A stretch of DNA of 64,000 nt from JAMQKA01 sp031569985 (GCF_031569985.1 NZ_JAMQKA010000002.1:1-64000); one strand, 5' to 3'. Positions 35,930 to 45,040 are shown, counted from the first letter of the stretch. Notes: generated by a model not told the origin, from the letters alone. Numbers and translations: made by a program.

Positions 35930-36525
35930 GATCAGGCCTTTCGTGTTAGCAACTAAAAACAGTATAAGATTTACGGGAATTTACTGTGGCGGGAGATTCG
36001 ATAATTATCTGTGGGGAAATGTCTTAATAGGTGTGATTCAGACTAGTACACTGAAGACAAGTGGGAAAGAAATTTTTGTTTGATGATAGTTGGAGTTGAA
36101 GAAAATGCCTTACACTTTCGCACTGCGCTGTGTATAATAGTTTCTGCAAAGGCCTCTACAGATGCGATAGCTATTTATAATCAACGGGCGGGACTGAAAT
36201 ACAGAAACGACTACTCTTTATTTTCTCTTTTCAGCTGATAACTATATGCGCTAAAAATCAAGTGCAAAAACGAATTCAGTTATCGGTACAGTTGGGAATT
36301 ATCTCTCGAATTCTCTCATCTTTCATATTACAGGTGAGAGACTATACACTTAGTGGCAGTTATTCCGTTACGGTATATTGACCATTTACATCTAATTTTT
36401 CACTATCCAATTTTACTCCGAATTTATCTGCATTCCATCCTCTTGATGCATTAGATATTTAGCTTGAAGTATTTTCTAGTATCCTTAAATTATTAAGAAG
36501 CCAGAGATATGAAACCTTAGCGGAG
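35930..36525. other. Non-coding stretch, no recognisable gene
   Basis: About 600 bases are AT-rich with no start-codon ORF of note. On the minus strand 36467-36365 a short frame (ASRGWNADKFGVKLDSEKLD, ending VTE-stop) could be the end of a lost protein, but nothing supports it further. The promoter of 36532 should lie at its right end. Confidence 0.35.
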
Positions 36526-36531
36526 GTGCCG

Positions 36532-37554
36532 ATGCTTCAGCAAGCACCCGAATATATCAAAGACCCTCGGTGGCAGCTTTCAAGGGATGATTTTGTTCCT
36601 GCCTATCTGAAACTCTATGAAATCAACCGCTCGGTGTTTGAAGAGCGCATTGAGGAAGGCCTGAAGGTTTTGAAAAACTGCGAAGTCTGTCCAAGGGACT
36701 GCAATGTCGACCGGACTAACGACGAGCATGGCATTTGCAGAACTGGGCGGTTTGCGTATGTCGGTAGTTATTTCCCACACTTTGGGGAAGAGGACTGCCT
36801 GCGCGGATGGAACGGGTCTGGGACCATTTTCTTCTCGTTCTGCAACTTGAAGTGTGTTTTCTGCCAGAATCACGAGCTCTCCTGGGAGGGAGCCGGACAA
36901 ACTGTTACACCCGACCGGCTTTCCGACATGATGATCGAACTTCAGGAAAGAGGGTGTCATAACATCAATTTTGTGACACCGGAACACGTGGTGCCCCAAG
37001 TGCTGGAGGCCATTCCACCCGCCATAGAGAAAGGCTTGCGGCTGCCCATTGTTTACAATACCAGCGCGTTTGACTCGCTTCATTCCCTGGAGCTGATGGA
37101 AGATATCGTGGACATCTATATGCCCGATTTCAAATTCTGGGATCCCGATCTGTCCCGTTTCTATACCACCGAGCGGCGCTATCCGGAGGTAGCCCGAGCT
37201 GTGGTCAAAGAGATGCACCAGCAGGTTGGCGACCTGAAATTCGACGAGAACGGGCTCGCGCTTCGGGGGCTGATCGTCCGTCACTTGGTGATGCCAAATG
37301 GAACGGGCGGCGCCGAAGAGATCTTCCGGTTCCTGACCGAAGAGATTTCAGAAGACACCTATGTTACGGTGATGGACCAGTACCGGCCCGACGCACAGGT
37401 TACAAAGAAACCAGATCGTTACGAGAAAATCAGCCGGAGGACCAGCCGGAAAGAGTTTAGGAAAGCAAAAAATGCGGCACGGCAAGCAGGACTATACAGG
37501 CTGGATGAGCGTTGGAGAAATCCACGTTCGTTCCGGAAAATTCCCTTTTTTTAG
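36532..37554 (+). CDS. Radical SAM protein, PflX-like (pyruvate formate-lyase activase homologue)
   Basis: I choose the ATG at 36532, which has a GCGGAGG site at 36520-36526; the GTG at 36526 lies inside that site. The 340-residue protein has an N-terminal Cys cluster (CEVCPRDC and GICRTGR). It then has the radical SAM CxxxCxxC motif in FFSFCNLKCVFCQNHELS (about 105-122) and the family's VTPEHVVPQVLEAI and YMPDFKFWDPDLS motifs. This matches COG1313 PflX-like proteins, whose glycyl-radical or other target is mostly unknown. It stands alone, with decayed DNA upstream and the tRNA-Arg remnant downstream. Confidence 0.87.
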   Translation: MLQQAPEYIKDPRWQLSRDDFVPAYLKLYEINRSVFEERIEEGLKVLKNCEVCPRDCNVDRTNDEHGICRTGRFAYVGSYFPHFGEEDCLRGWNGSGTIFFSFCNLKCVFCQNHELSWEGAGQTVTPDRLSDMMIELQERGCHNINFVTPEHVVPQVLEAIPPAIEKGLRLPIVYNTSAFDSLHSLELMEDIVDIYMPDFKFWDPDLSRFYTTERRYPEVARAVVKEMHQQVGDLKFDENGLALRGLIVRHLVMPNGTGGAEEIFRFLTEEISEDTYVTVMDQYRPDAQVTKKPDRYEKISRRTSRKEFRKAKNAARQAGLYRLDERWRNPRSFRKIPFF

Positions 37555-37667
37555 GTTTGACTTGGTAACCAACTTTTGGGCATAAAAAATGAAGTAGTCA
37601 CGTTCCCATTAACACGCTTCTTAAAGACAATTGACCAATAATTTCCTCTCTTTTTAAGACTTGCCAT

Positions 37668-37708
37668 GGTGATACATTTTGATTTAATATTCGCCTCAAT
37701 GTATCACC
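37668..37708. repeat. Perfect 11-bp inverted repeat
   Basis: GGTGATACATT (37668-37678) and AATGTATCACC (37698-37708) flank a 19-base loop, 114 bases after the radical SAM stop. There is no T-run on the + strand, so it is an operator or stem rather than a clear terminator. Confidence 0.5.
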
Positions 37709-37780
37709 AAATCAAGAAAAAATGTCTGTTTTGTGAAAACTTTTAACTGAGAGGATCATCAAAAATGAGGCTTAAGTACT

Positions 37781-37816
37781 AAAAACCCCGCTTAAAATGA
37801 ATTAAGCGGGGTTTTT
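37781..37816 (-). terminator. Bidirectional terminator next to the tRNA-Arg 3' half
   Basis: The stem of AAAAACCCCGCTTAA with TTAAGCGGGGTTTTT gives T-runs on both strands. It directly follows the tRNA 3' end on the minus strand, as expected for a tRNA gene terminator. Confidence 0.9.
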
Positions 37817-37822
37817 GCTGAG

Positions 37823-37867
37823 TACGCCCGGAAGGATTCGAACCCTCAACCTTCTGATCCGAAGCCA
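37823..37867 (-). tRNA. 3' half of a split tRNA-Arg(TCG) gene
   Basis: The minus strand reads TGGCTTCGGATCAGAAGG, then the variable loop, the T-arm with GGTTCGAATCC, and the acceptor strand CGGGCGT plus discriminator A at 37823. The anticodon loop is CTTCGGA (TCG). There is no D-arm or 5' acceptor strand: upstream is unrelated DNA. The missing half occurs at 52829-52876 and pairs with this one (GCGCCCG with CGGGCGT). Confidence 0.85.
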
Positions 37868-38008
37868 GTACGAGATATTCCTGTGCGCGAAATGGGCCGC
37901 GATTTTGGGATTTCATGTAGTACTTTTTGTAGTACCGAAGGGGAAGTAAGGGAAATGATTTCCCGAAATGGATTTACATAGTAGCCCATGTTTGGGTGAA
38001 TACTTTAG

Positions 38009-39766
38009 CTAAACTGATATAGGCTCAAGGTTCATACTTTCTATAAGTTCTACATCTTCAGGAGTTGCTTCAGGTATATTTATGAATAAATTGTTTTCGG
38101 CTCTACTACAAGCCACGTAATAAATTCTTCCATCATCTTCTGAAGCATTAATGTAAGATGGAGCATTTAATATGTAATTTCTAAAGTCTTCAATGGTATC
38201 AAAATGAACAAGAGTGTTTTTAAATTCTGTACCTTTTGCACTATGAATTGTTCTAATTCTATCATCTGACTTAGTATCTACTTTAACATACGGTAACAAT
38301 TCAGTAAGTGTATTATTTTCATAGAAGGTTTTGGCATTTCCGGAGTTCAGTGCAGCTCCAATTTTAAGATTATATTCCTCAGAAATACGGCTCTTTAATT
38401 CCATATAAAAATTATAGACAGATTGTTTACGCTTCTCTTTAACAGAAAGGTTATCAAGTATTTCAATTGCAATTTTTCTTAGATCTAATTCTCTTAGTTC
38501 GTCTCTTCCAATTCTTTTTAAAGGTCTCAATACTTCTTTGATTGAATTGTTAAAATCATGTTTCTCTCGATATTTCACACCTTTTAAAATTGAATGGATT
38601 AATTTGCTTCTATGGCCATTGGAGTCATTAGCATACATCTCATTAATCTTATCATCTGTTGTTATTCCAAGATGACCTTTAAATGTAGAAACTGAAGCAT
38701 TACTTCTAGTTAGTATATACAGTATTTTATCTGGATGGTTTTGATTAAACCATTTTTTTGCTAAATCAATTGAACCAATTAACACCTTTACTGTAGAGCC
38801 TTCACCCGTGTCATCTCCATATGATTGATTAATATCATTACGAAGCTCATTAAGGAAATCTGTGATTTTGTGTGAAGATCTATGATTATGATCAAGCTTA
38901 AAACTTGATATTTCACCTTCTTTAAACTCTATGAAATCGGTCCTTACTGCGCCTGCAAATTTATATATTGATTGCCCCAAATCTCCAACTATCCCGATTT
39001 TTGTACCCTGTTCTGCAATTTTATCTAAAATCCAAGTTTGCAATTGGGTCGTATCCTGGAATTCGTCAACAAATATGTAAGGAAACTTGGTTTGTATAAA
39101 CTTAAGTACTTCTTCTGATTTATTTATAATCAAGTATGAGAAGTACAAAACATCTTCATGATGCATGATTCCATCACTCCAGTACTTTAATTTGTATTCC
39201 CATAATTCACCATTTGATCTGGGTATTCTAGCTCCCCTGTGTTGATTAATAGATAGTTGAACTTCTTTTCCTTCAATTTCATAATTGAGGCTTGTTAGTT
39301 CGGTGGCTACATCATCTCTATTATTTGGTGATAATAAGTACCAATAGTTTTTATTATTTTTATTAATAGTATTAACCCACCTACTAAGACGTGATCCATG
39401 CACAAAATGTTCATCATGACCATTCAATTTTGAGATATTGAATAAATCATTTCCATCTAAATCGGTTTCAATCAGATATGAGAACGGTTTAACAATATTT
39501 CGGTATAAGAAGCTATGTATAGTAGAAATGTCAAAACGAGTTTGATCGCATTCTAGCCGATCAATTATTTCATCGGCTGCAACATTAGTATATGTTATAC
39601 AGCCAATTTGCCCTGTCTTCCCTAAACGCTTCGATTTTTTTTGCACTCGTTCTAAATGTGAACTCAACCATGTTGTTTTTCCCGCCCCTGGTCCTGCATA
39701 GATTTTGAAATTAGATTCAATATCCTTAAGCGTGTCAATGTGAGGTAATTCGTTAACATCTATCAT
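38009..39766 (-). CDS. UvrD/PcrA-like helicase, Gabija GajB-type
   Basis: The start at ATG 39766 lies one base after the upstream stop; a TTG at 39778 would overlap that gene. The 585-residue SF1 helicase has motif I AGPGAGKTTW (about 25), CITYTNVAADEI, motif II FVDEFQDTTQLQ (about 232), motif III GDLGQSIYKFAGA, HNHRSS, and HSAKGTEFKNT and YVACSRAENNLF near the C-terminus. Its tight pairing with an OLD-type ATPase/TOPRIM nuclease is the hallmark of Gabija anti-phage systems. There the helicase senses or unwinds DNA and the nuclease cuts. The gene is strikingly AT-rich compared with genes outside the island, so recent transfer is likely. Confidence 0.85.
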   Translation of the reverse strand: MIDVNELPHIDTLKDIESNFKIYAGPGAGKTTWLSSHLERVQKKSKRLGKTGQIGCITYTNVAADEIIDRLECDQTRFDISTIHSFLYRNIVKPFSYLIETDLDGNDLFNISKLNGHDEHFVHGSRLSRWVNTINKNNKNYWYLLSPNNRDDVATELTSLNYEIEGKEVQLSINQHRGARIPRSNGELWEYKLKYWSDGIMHHEDVLYFSYLIINKSEEVLKFIQTKFPYIFVDEFQDTTQLQTWILDKIAEQGTKIGIVGDLGQSIYKFAGAVRTDFIEFKEGEISSFKLDHNHRSSHKITDFLNELRNDINQSYGDDTGEGSTVKVLIGSIDLAKKWFNQNHPDKILYILTRSNASVSTFKGHLGITTDDKINEMYANDSNGHRSKLIHSILKGVKYREKHDFNNSIKEVLRPLKRIGRDELRELDLRKIAIEILDNLSVKEKRKQSVYNFYMELKSRISEEYNLKIGAALNSGNAKTFYENNTLTELLPYVKVDTKSDDRIRTIHSAKGTEFKNTLVHFDTIEDFRNYILNAPSYINASEDDGRIYYVACSRAENNLFINIPEATPEDVELIESMNLEPISV

Positions 39767-39767
39767 T

Positions 39768-41858
39768 TTATTCGACAACTTTTTCTATAGCTTCCTTGAT
39801 GTAGCCAGGTACGTTAAAATCCTTTTTCTCCTCAGCTTGATAGTTTTTCCTCAGTTTTTTTTCGAAATGGAAGGCATGTTCTCCTTTGGTATCATTGATA
39901 ATTTTATAATAGATAGCCCCAATTAGAGCTTTCTTTTTTTCTTCATCATCCCAGGTCGATTGGCTAATACCATTAAGTATTTTATTCTCTGATAAATCAT
40001 TTATACCAAGTTTAAGGTGATACTCTTCGATCATTTCGTCAATGGAGCTCTCATACTTAGATTGGATACCTTTGAAATTTTCCTCTGTATGAGCACTATT
40101 TTGACTTGGGAATGATTTCGTTATTAGTAGATCAGAGGAAGGGTTAGACCTAGCAATTTCATATTCTAAAGTTTTCCCCAATTTGTTTTGTGGATGGAAC
40201 ACAAAAACATTATCAAAATTATCTTCATAATTTTTGATCAAATTATTTACATGAGAAGATAAAGGTTGCGTTTCATCATCATGATTTTCCAATTCAAAAG
40301 GGTAGGCCGAAACCCAATAATTATTAACCTTTTTTGACGGATCAGCATCAGTAATGCATACGACTTTTTTATTTATAGCATAAGGTTTGCTATCTGAGTC
40401 ATAAGAAAAGATCTTCAAAAAATGCTTGAATGTCCTGCTATCTACGCTAATAACACATGTGTGCTCATCAACTAATTTATCTTCTAATTCTAGATATTCC
40501 GCAAAGCATGGCAGGAGAAGTTGTTCTGCTACTCCTTCAACAAAAATTATTCTTTCAGCAAAAAGCATATTTGACTTAGTAGCGTCCAGAAATCGTTCAA
40601 TATATATTTTTGAACTCTTATCATCATTTGTATCACTGAATACTTTCGCCGGATATCCTATTCTAAAATTAGAGTTAATATCTTTGTATAGACAAATAAT
40701 GGATTCTAATTCTACAGCTGAAGTTATATGAGTAGAATGAGTAGTGACAAATATTTGACGTGCTTGTTCCTTTTTCTTGAGGTTGCTTTCTAAAAAGTTT
40801 AAAAATTTTGATTGTAGAGACGGATGTAAATGGGCTTCCGGTTCCTCAATGGATAAAATGGGAAATACTTTAGCATTATCTCCCATGTAGCTTGATGATT
40901 CCATCTGCATTTTAGCGAGTATTAAGGCAATATAGAGCAGGTTATTATATCCTAGCCCGTTATTCTTAATAGGTATTTTCAATCCAGCCTTCTCTACGAT
41001 CAATCGTAACGCAAATAGAAGATCATCCTCAGTAGCATTTGCATCAAAGTCAGGTTTCCCTCCTTTATCTGCACCTGTACTTTTAGCATATTCTAGAATT
41101 TTTTCGTCGTCAATTCTTTTAATGAGCTTTTCCAAAAGCTTATTTGAATTCTCTCTGAATTCTTTTTCTCGTTCTTTTATTTTTTCAAGTTTATCTTCTT
41201 CTAAATCATCAAATCCTTTCCCTTTTGTAATATCATAGTCCAAAAAGTAATTGAGTACATCTTTTAGTAAAGTATTATTGCCAAAGAACATTTGTCGTTC
41301 GGCATCTCGAATTGCAGTCAAAAATTGAAAGTCAAACCTATCTAAGTTATCAGTCTTGGCTCTCTCTTGTTTGGAAGGATCCCCGCCATAAATTCGAGAG
41401 ACATATTTAGGCAAAAATTTCCTTTTTAACATTTGGAGACATAGTTCTTTATCGTATCCATCCTCATCTTTGAATTCTTCTATGGCATTCTCATACTCCT
41501 CATGGTGCTTAGAAGGAAGCTTAAACACATAAGTTAATTGAGCTTTATAATAGTCTGGAGAATCTTTGATTAACCAATCATAAACAACGTTTCGGTCATC
41601 CTTTGAATCTTCATGTTTTTCAATAAAAACTGATACTTCTATTGATGGAGGAGTACTAAAATTTTCAATTTTCTTGCAGAAGTCATCAATACTTGGTTTT
41701 TCATGAGAAGATCTATCAAAAACCAACTTTAGTGCTTTGATTAGATTAGTCTTTCCTGAATTATTATGACCAATGATTACATTTAAACCAGGATTGAGCA
41801 GAACAGTTTTATTTTTGAAATTTCTATAATTCTTGATCTTGACTTTAGATAAATACAT
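39768..41858 (-). CDS. OLD-family ATP-dependent endonuclease, Gabija GajA-type
   Basis: I start at ATG 41858 (MYLSKVKIKNYRNF), the usual N-terminus of this family; the longer frame adds a Cys-containing, unlikely leader. The 696-residue protein has an N-terminal ABC-type ATPase with IGHNNSGKTNLI (Walker A), a helical insertion, LSIEEPEAHLHPSLQ (signature/Walker B region) and FVTTHSTHITSAVE. The C-terminal TOPRIM nuclease domain follows, with RIIFVEGVAEQLLLP and VVCITDADPSKK. It is somewhat longer than textbook GajA (about 580). It forms a two-gene AT-rich operon with the helicase, and phage defence is the most likely role. Confidence 0.85.
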   Translation of the reverse strand: MYLSKVKIKNYRNFKNKTVLLNPGLNVIIGHNNSGKTNLIKALKLVFDRSSHEKPSIDDFCKKIENFSTPPSIEVSVFIEKHEDSKDDRNVVYDWLIKDSPDYYKAQLTYVFKLPSKHHEEYENAIEEFKDEDGYDKELCLQMLKRKFLPKYVSRIYGGDPSKQERAKTDNLDRFDFQFLTAIRDAERQMFFGNNTLLKDVLNYFLDYDITKGKGFDDLEEDKLEKIKEREKEFRENSNKLLEKLIKRIDDEKILEYAKSTGADKGGKPDFDANATEDDLLFALRLIVEKAGLKIPIKNNGLGYNNLLYIALILAKMQMESSSYMGDNAKVFPILSIEEPEAHLHPSLQSKFLNFLESNLKKKEQARQIFVTTHSTHITSAVELESIICLYKDINSNFRIGYPAKVFSDTNDDKSSKIYIERFLDATKSNMLFAERIIFVEGVAEQLLLPCFAEYLELEDKLVDEHTCVISVDSRTFKHFLKIFSYDSDSKPYAINKKVVCITDADPSKKVNNYWVSAYPFELENHDDETQPLSSHVNNLIKNYEDNFDNVFVFHPQNKLGKTLEYEIARSNPSSDLLITKSFPSQNSAHTEENFKGIQSKYESSIDEMIEEYHLKLGINDLSENKILNGISQSTWDDEEKKKALIGAIYYKIINDTKGEHAFHFEKKLRKNYQAEEKKDFNVPGYIKEAIEKVVE

Positions 41859-41998
41859 GTAATAAGTGATGTTTGTACCCCGATAAGGCACTATTCTGGA
41901 ATTAAATCTTTTGATAAATAAAGAATTGGAAAAGTATATTACAATTGGATTACACATTACTTCGGGAGCTGTAATAACTTGCCGTTATGGATAAAAAC

Positions 41999-42024
41999 CT
42001 TTACACTTATTATTAACTGTAAAG
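41999..42024. promoter_or_regulatory. Inverted repeat between gajA and abiEi, possible AbiEi operator
   Basis: CTTTACA (41999-42005) and TGTAAAG (42018-42024) are separated by 12 bases, about 20 bases before the abiEi start. AbiEi antitoxins are known to bind inverted repeats in their own promoter, so this is the obvious candidate. It could also influence the divergent Gabija operon. Confidence 0.45.
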
Positions 42025-42042
42025 AATATTATCCCAAAGGAA

Positions 42043-42660
42043 ATGTCTGTCTCCGATCAAAAGATCAATGAAGCGATAGCTCTTTTTAAAGAGCATGGAG
42101 GGATTATGCGTACTTCGGAGGCACTGGATGAAGGGATCCATAGTCGCACGCTGTATTGGATGCGAGATCATGGATACCTCAACCAACTTGAACGGGGTGT
42201 TTATCAGGTTAAAGATAAGGAGCAACTTTCCAATCCTGACCTTGCTGTAGTTGGCACTAAGATACCTGACGCAAAGGTGTGTCTAATTTCGGCACTCGAT
42301 TTTCACAACATGACGTCCGAAATTCCCCACAAGGTTCACATAGCACTTCCCCGTGAACATTGGAAACCAAAGCTAGACTACCCTCCGATACAAGTCTATC
42401 GCTTCTCAGGAAAGAGCCTGACAGAAGGAGTTGGGAAACATGAAATTGATGGAATTGAAATCCAGGTGTACAATCCGGCAAAGACTATTGCCGATTGTTT
42501 TAAATTCCGTAATCAAATCGGGCTGGATATCGCTCTGGAAGCTCTAAAGCAAGGGATAAAGGATGGTAAAGCCAATTATTCGGAGATCCTAAAATATGCT
42601 GACATTTGCCGAGTAGAAAACGTCATCAGACCCTACCTGGAGACGATTGCCCATGAATAG
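42043..42660 (+). CDS. abiEi: Type IV toxin-antitoxin system antitoxin, AbiEi family
   Basis: This 205-residue antitoxin and autoregulator has an N-terminal winged helix (about 5-60, GGIMRTSEALDEGIHSRTLYWM and LERGVYQ) and a C-terminal AbiEi domain with LISALDFHNMTSEIPHKVHI, YRFSGKSLTEGVGKHEI and VYNPAKTIADCFKFRN. It counters the nucleotidyltransferase toxin encoded next, without direct protein contact as far as known for type IV systems. An AAAGGA lies just upstream of the ATG. It is divergent from Gabija. Confidence 0.92.
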   Translation: MSVSDQKINEAIALFKEHGGIMRTSEALDEGIHSRTLYWMRDHGYLNQLERGVYQVKDKEQLSNPDLAVVGTKIPDAKVCLISALDFHNMTSEIPHKVHIALPREHWKPKLDYPPIQVYRFSGKSLTEGVGKHEIDGIEIQVYNPAKTIADCFKFRNQIGLDIALEALKQGIKDGKANYSEILKYADICRVENVIRPYLETIAHE

Positions 42661-43567
42661 AGAAAAGAAAGCTATAGCAGCATCTGTTCACCAACGGTTG
42701 CTGAACAAAGCAAGAGAGACGAAGCGGCCATTTAACGAGCTATTGCAGTACTACGCCATGGAAAAATTCCTGCTGCGGATGAGCCGGTCTCAATTTGCGG
42801 AGGATTTCGTACTGAAAGGGGCGCTGCTTCTGCGGACTTTTGGAATAGCAGAATTTAGGCCTACCCGTGATATCGATCTGCTGAAATATGGGGATCATGC
42901 CATTCCAGAAGTTGAAAAGGTGATTGCCGAATGTTGCAGGTTAGAGGTCGAAGAAGACGGACTGGAATTTGATCCTAAAAGTGTGAGTGGTCAGGAAATC
43001 CGGGAGCAACAAGCGTATCAAGGCATAAGAATAAGCGTAAAAGGTAAGTTGGGGACTGCACGTGTCCATCTTCAGATTGATATGGGTTTTGGTGATGTAG
43101 TAACGCCCGAACCGTTGTGGGTTGAATATCCTACCATAATGGATGAGGAACGTCCACGGCTCAGGGCCTATACCCTGGAAAGTGCTATTGCGGAAAAATA
43201 CCAGGCGATGGTAGATATGGGAATCGTTAACAGTCGGATGAAGGATTATTACGATATATACTATGTAACCGAACATAGGTCGTTTGATGGACCTCAACTA
43301 CAAAGTGCCATTAAGCAAACCTTTCAACGTCGCAAAACGGGTATTCCAGAAGAGGTCCCCCTTGCTTTGACGAGGTCATTCTACGAGGATGAGACAAAGA
43401 TCAAACAATGGAAAGCATTTATCGGAAAGGTATCTGATGATCTGGTTCCTTCAGAGTTGGAAACAGTAGTTGCCCGTATAGCAATTTTTTTGTGGCCCGT
43501 CACGGATGCTTTGAGTAAAGGGAATTCATTCGATAGGGAATGGAATCGAAGGAAAGAGTGGGACTAA
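42653..43567 (+). CDS. abiEii: Type IV toxin-antitoxin system toxin, AbiEii nucleotidyltransferase
   Basis: The ATG at 42653 overlaps the antitoxin stop by eight bases. The 304-residue product is a DNA polymerase beta-like nucleotidyltransferase: FVLKGALLLRTFG and RPTRDIDLLKYG (the GxxL...DxDL catalytic motif, about residues 50-80), ALxVDIGFGD-like QIDMGFGDVV, and the downstream helix AIAEKYQAMVDMG with SRMKDYYDIYYV. AbiEii toxins inhibit growth by modifying tRNA or using GTP. Together with AbiEi this is a complete abortive-infection module. Confidence 0.92.
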   Translation: MNREKKAIAASVHQRLLNKARETKRPFNELLQYYAMEKFLLRMSRSQFAEDFVLKGALLLRTFGIAEFRPTRDIDLLKYGDHAIPEVEKVIAECCRLEVEEDGLEFDPKSVSGQEIREQQAYQGIRISVKGKLGTARVHLQIDMGFGDVVTPEPLWVEYPTIMDEERPRLRAYTLESAIAEKYQAMVDMGIVNSRMKDYYDIYYVTEHRSFDGPQLQSAIKQTFQRRKTGIPEEVPLALTRSFYEDETKIKQWKAFIGKVSDDLVPSELETVVARIAIFLWPVTDALSKGNSFDREWNRRKEWD

Positions 43568-43651
43568 TTTTTGTAGTTATTTATAGGTTTGCCACTAAAG
43601 ATTTCGCTTTTCAACCTTCCGCTCCGAAGACTTGACGACATATAACGTTAC

Positions 43652-43688
43652 AGTTCATAGGAGTTAGTTGTTACATATCATGTTACAT
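43652..43688 (+). repeat. TTAGTTGTTACATAT repeat, copy A
   Basis: TTAGTTGTTACATATCATGT-TACAT at 43664-43688, preceded by TTCATAGG. A near-identical copy lies in inverted orientation at 53074-53108 (see there). TGTTACAT occurs twice as a direct repeat. The two copies bracket the thiol/metalloid cluster and MscS. Confidence 0.5.
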
Positions 43689-43815
43689 TATATGGAGCAA
43701 CCACTGTGAAAACTGAGACTGAAATTCTTTAGAATTATCTTACCTTCTAATCTGTAATCTAAACAGGATTTTTTCGTGTGTAATGAATCTATATTTGGAG
43801 ATTATTAGTATGATC

Positions 43816-43842
43816 CGGGAGACTGTGAGAAACAGTCTCCCG
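43816..43842. terminator. Hairpin terminator between abiEii and the DoxX-like gene
   Basis: CGGGAGACTGT and ACAGTCTCCCG form an 11-bp stem with a five-base loop. A-rich sequence follows, with only a weak T-run on the minus strand. It is well placed to end the convergent transcripts. Confidence 0.65.
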
Positions 43843-43864
43843 AAAAATAACCTGATCCCCAAAA

Positions 43865-44227
43865 TCAGATTTTATTACTTTTATGTCCTAATACATACGA
43901 GAAACCTAATACAGTGAGAAAAGCTAGAGGCATTACAATTTTATGTATGGGATGGCCGGTTACCGTATGGGCTATTGATGCGGAAATAAGATTAATGGTG
44001 AAACCTGCATAAACCCATTCTTTTAATCTTCCAGAAAACGGGATCAAGAGTAACGTTCCACCTATCAATTTTGCTACGCCCAGTTGCAGGCGAAAGTAAT
44101 CGGGATATCCAAGTTCTTGAAAGTTCTGAGCAATTGTATCACTATAAAAGTACATTGACCCTTGTATCAAAATTAGTACCGAAAAGATAGCAGTAGATAT
44201 CCAATATGAGATGTTCAATTTCTTCAT
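43865..44227 (-). CDS. DoxX-like small membrane protein
   Basis: The 120-residue protein has four hydrophobic segments of the DoxX_2 type (PF13564-like): FSVLILIQGSMYFYS, then LGYPDYFRLQLGVAKLIGGT with LLIPF, WVYAGFTINLISASIAH and MPLAFLTVLGFSYVL. Such proteins are often linked to redox or thiol stress. It is the last gene of a minus-strand run with a Cys-motif protein, a rhodanese and other membrane proteins. Confidence 0.75.
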   Translation of the reverse strand: MKKLNISYWISTAIFSVLILIQGSMYFYSDTIAQNFQELGYPDYFRLQLGVAKLIGGTLLLIPFSGRLKEWVYAGFTINLISASIAHTVTGHPIHKIVMPLAFLTVLGFSYVLGHKSNKI

Positions 44228-44277
44228 TGGTTAATTACTTATAGCTTTTTGATTAATATTAAGATTAATTTTTAGGT

Positions 44278-44643
44278 TCAGCTGGTATTTTCTGGTAGTT
44301 CCCAAGACTCTTGTCCATTTTCTTCCAGCTGGGGAATGACGTTTTGCTTGATGTACTGCTTCACTTCCCGGTTCCCCCTGAGCTTCAGCCATACGGGTCC
44401 ACCATCAGGGGTTACCTCTAAGTTGAACTTGAAAAACGGGCAGCACTGTCGCTCTCGGGCCATAAAGGATCCCGCCTTTTCGATCATCTCGGTTTCGGTG
44501 GGAACACGAAACCGGTAACCATCAGGCAATTCTTGCCATTTTTCAATAGAAGTGAACAGCTGTTCCGAATTGGTCTTGTGTTGTTCTCTTTCATTATTGT
44601 CGATTGATGTTAGATCACAAGCAATAGGTTGATTGTCAGACAT
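44278..44643 (-). CDS. Small ERQCCPFF-motif protein (copy 1)
   Basis: The 121-residue protein starts SDNQPIACDLTSID, and its core is a conserved KAGSFMARERQCCPFFKF, then PVWLKLRGNREVKQYIK. Its paralogue at 48674 shares the start, core and end. Proteins with the ERxCCPF core occur near ArsR regulators and methyltransferases in many bacteria, with no known function. The vicinal Cys pair could bind a soft metal(loid) or a persulfide. Confidence 0.7.
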   Translation of the reverse strand: MSDNQPIACDLTSIDNNEREQHKTNSEQLFTSIEKWQELPDGYRFRVPTETEMIEKAGSFMARERQCCPFFKFNLEVTPDGGPVWLKLRGNREVKQYIKQNVIPQLEENGQESWELPENTS

Positions 44644-44688
44644 AATGAGTACGATTTATTTATGTTAGATTTAGTTCGAAAGCTGTGA

Positions 44689-45021
44689 TTACGAATTACC
44701 TTTCGTGAGTGAAAAACCTTCTTTGAGCCAGCCTGTCAATCCCCCTTCAAAGTCATACACGTTGTTATAGCCAAGCTGCGTTAACTTTTTGGCTGCTTTT
44801 GAAGACGCCGTGCAATCGGGGCTGGCGCAGTAAACAACGATTTGCTGACCCTTGTCCGGCAGTACGTGCTTTGCTCGCGGTTGGATCTGTCCAGTTGGGA
44901 TATTAATCGACCCGGGAATCCGTTTCGCGCGGAAACTGTCGGGGCCAAGTGTATTGATGAGTACGATATCGGTGTCGGAATCCAATTGCTGTTTTACCTG
45001 CCTGGCAGTTAGTTCTTCCAT
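44689..45021 (-). CDS. Single-domain rhodanese (sulfurtransferase-like)
   Basis: The 110-residue rhodanese domain has VLINTLGPDSFRAKRIPGSI, the active-site loop VVYCASPDCTASSKAAKKL (catalytic Cys near residue 72) and GYNNVYDFEGGLTGWLKEG. It is probably cytoplasmic, moving sulfane sulfur or sensing sulfide. A rhodanese fused to an ArsR regulator sits at 47869 in the same cluster. Confidence 0.88.
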   Translation of the reverse strand: MEELTARQVKQQLDSDTDIVLINTLGPDSFRAKRIPGSINIPTGQIQPRAKHVLPDKGQQIVVYCASPDCTASSKAAKKLTQLGYNNVYDFEGGLTGWLKEGFSLTKGNS

Positions 45022-45040
45022 AATATCTACGTTGTGTTCA

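Noticed and set aside
37823..37867. A complete tRNA gene at the left border
   Set aside because: No D-arm or 5' acceptor strand lies upstream; only the anticodon arm to the 3' end is present.
38009..41858. RecBCD/AddAB-type repair genes or a retron-linked OLD nuclease
   Set aside because: No reverse transcriptase or msr/msd-like RNA is adjacent, and the two-gene OLD plus UvrD arrangement fits Gabija better than repair nucleases.
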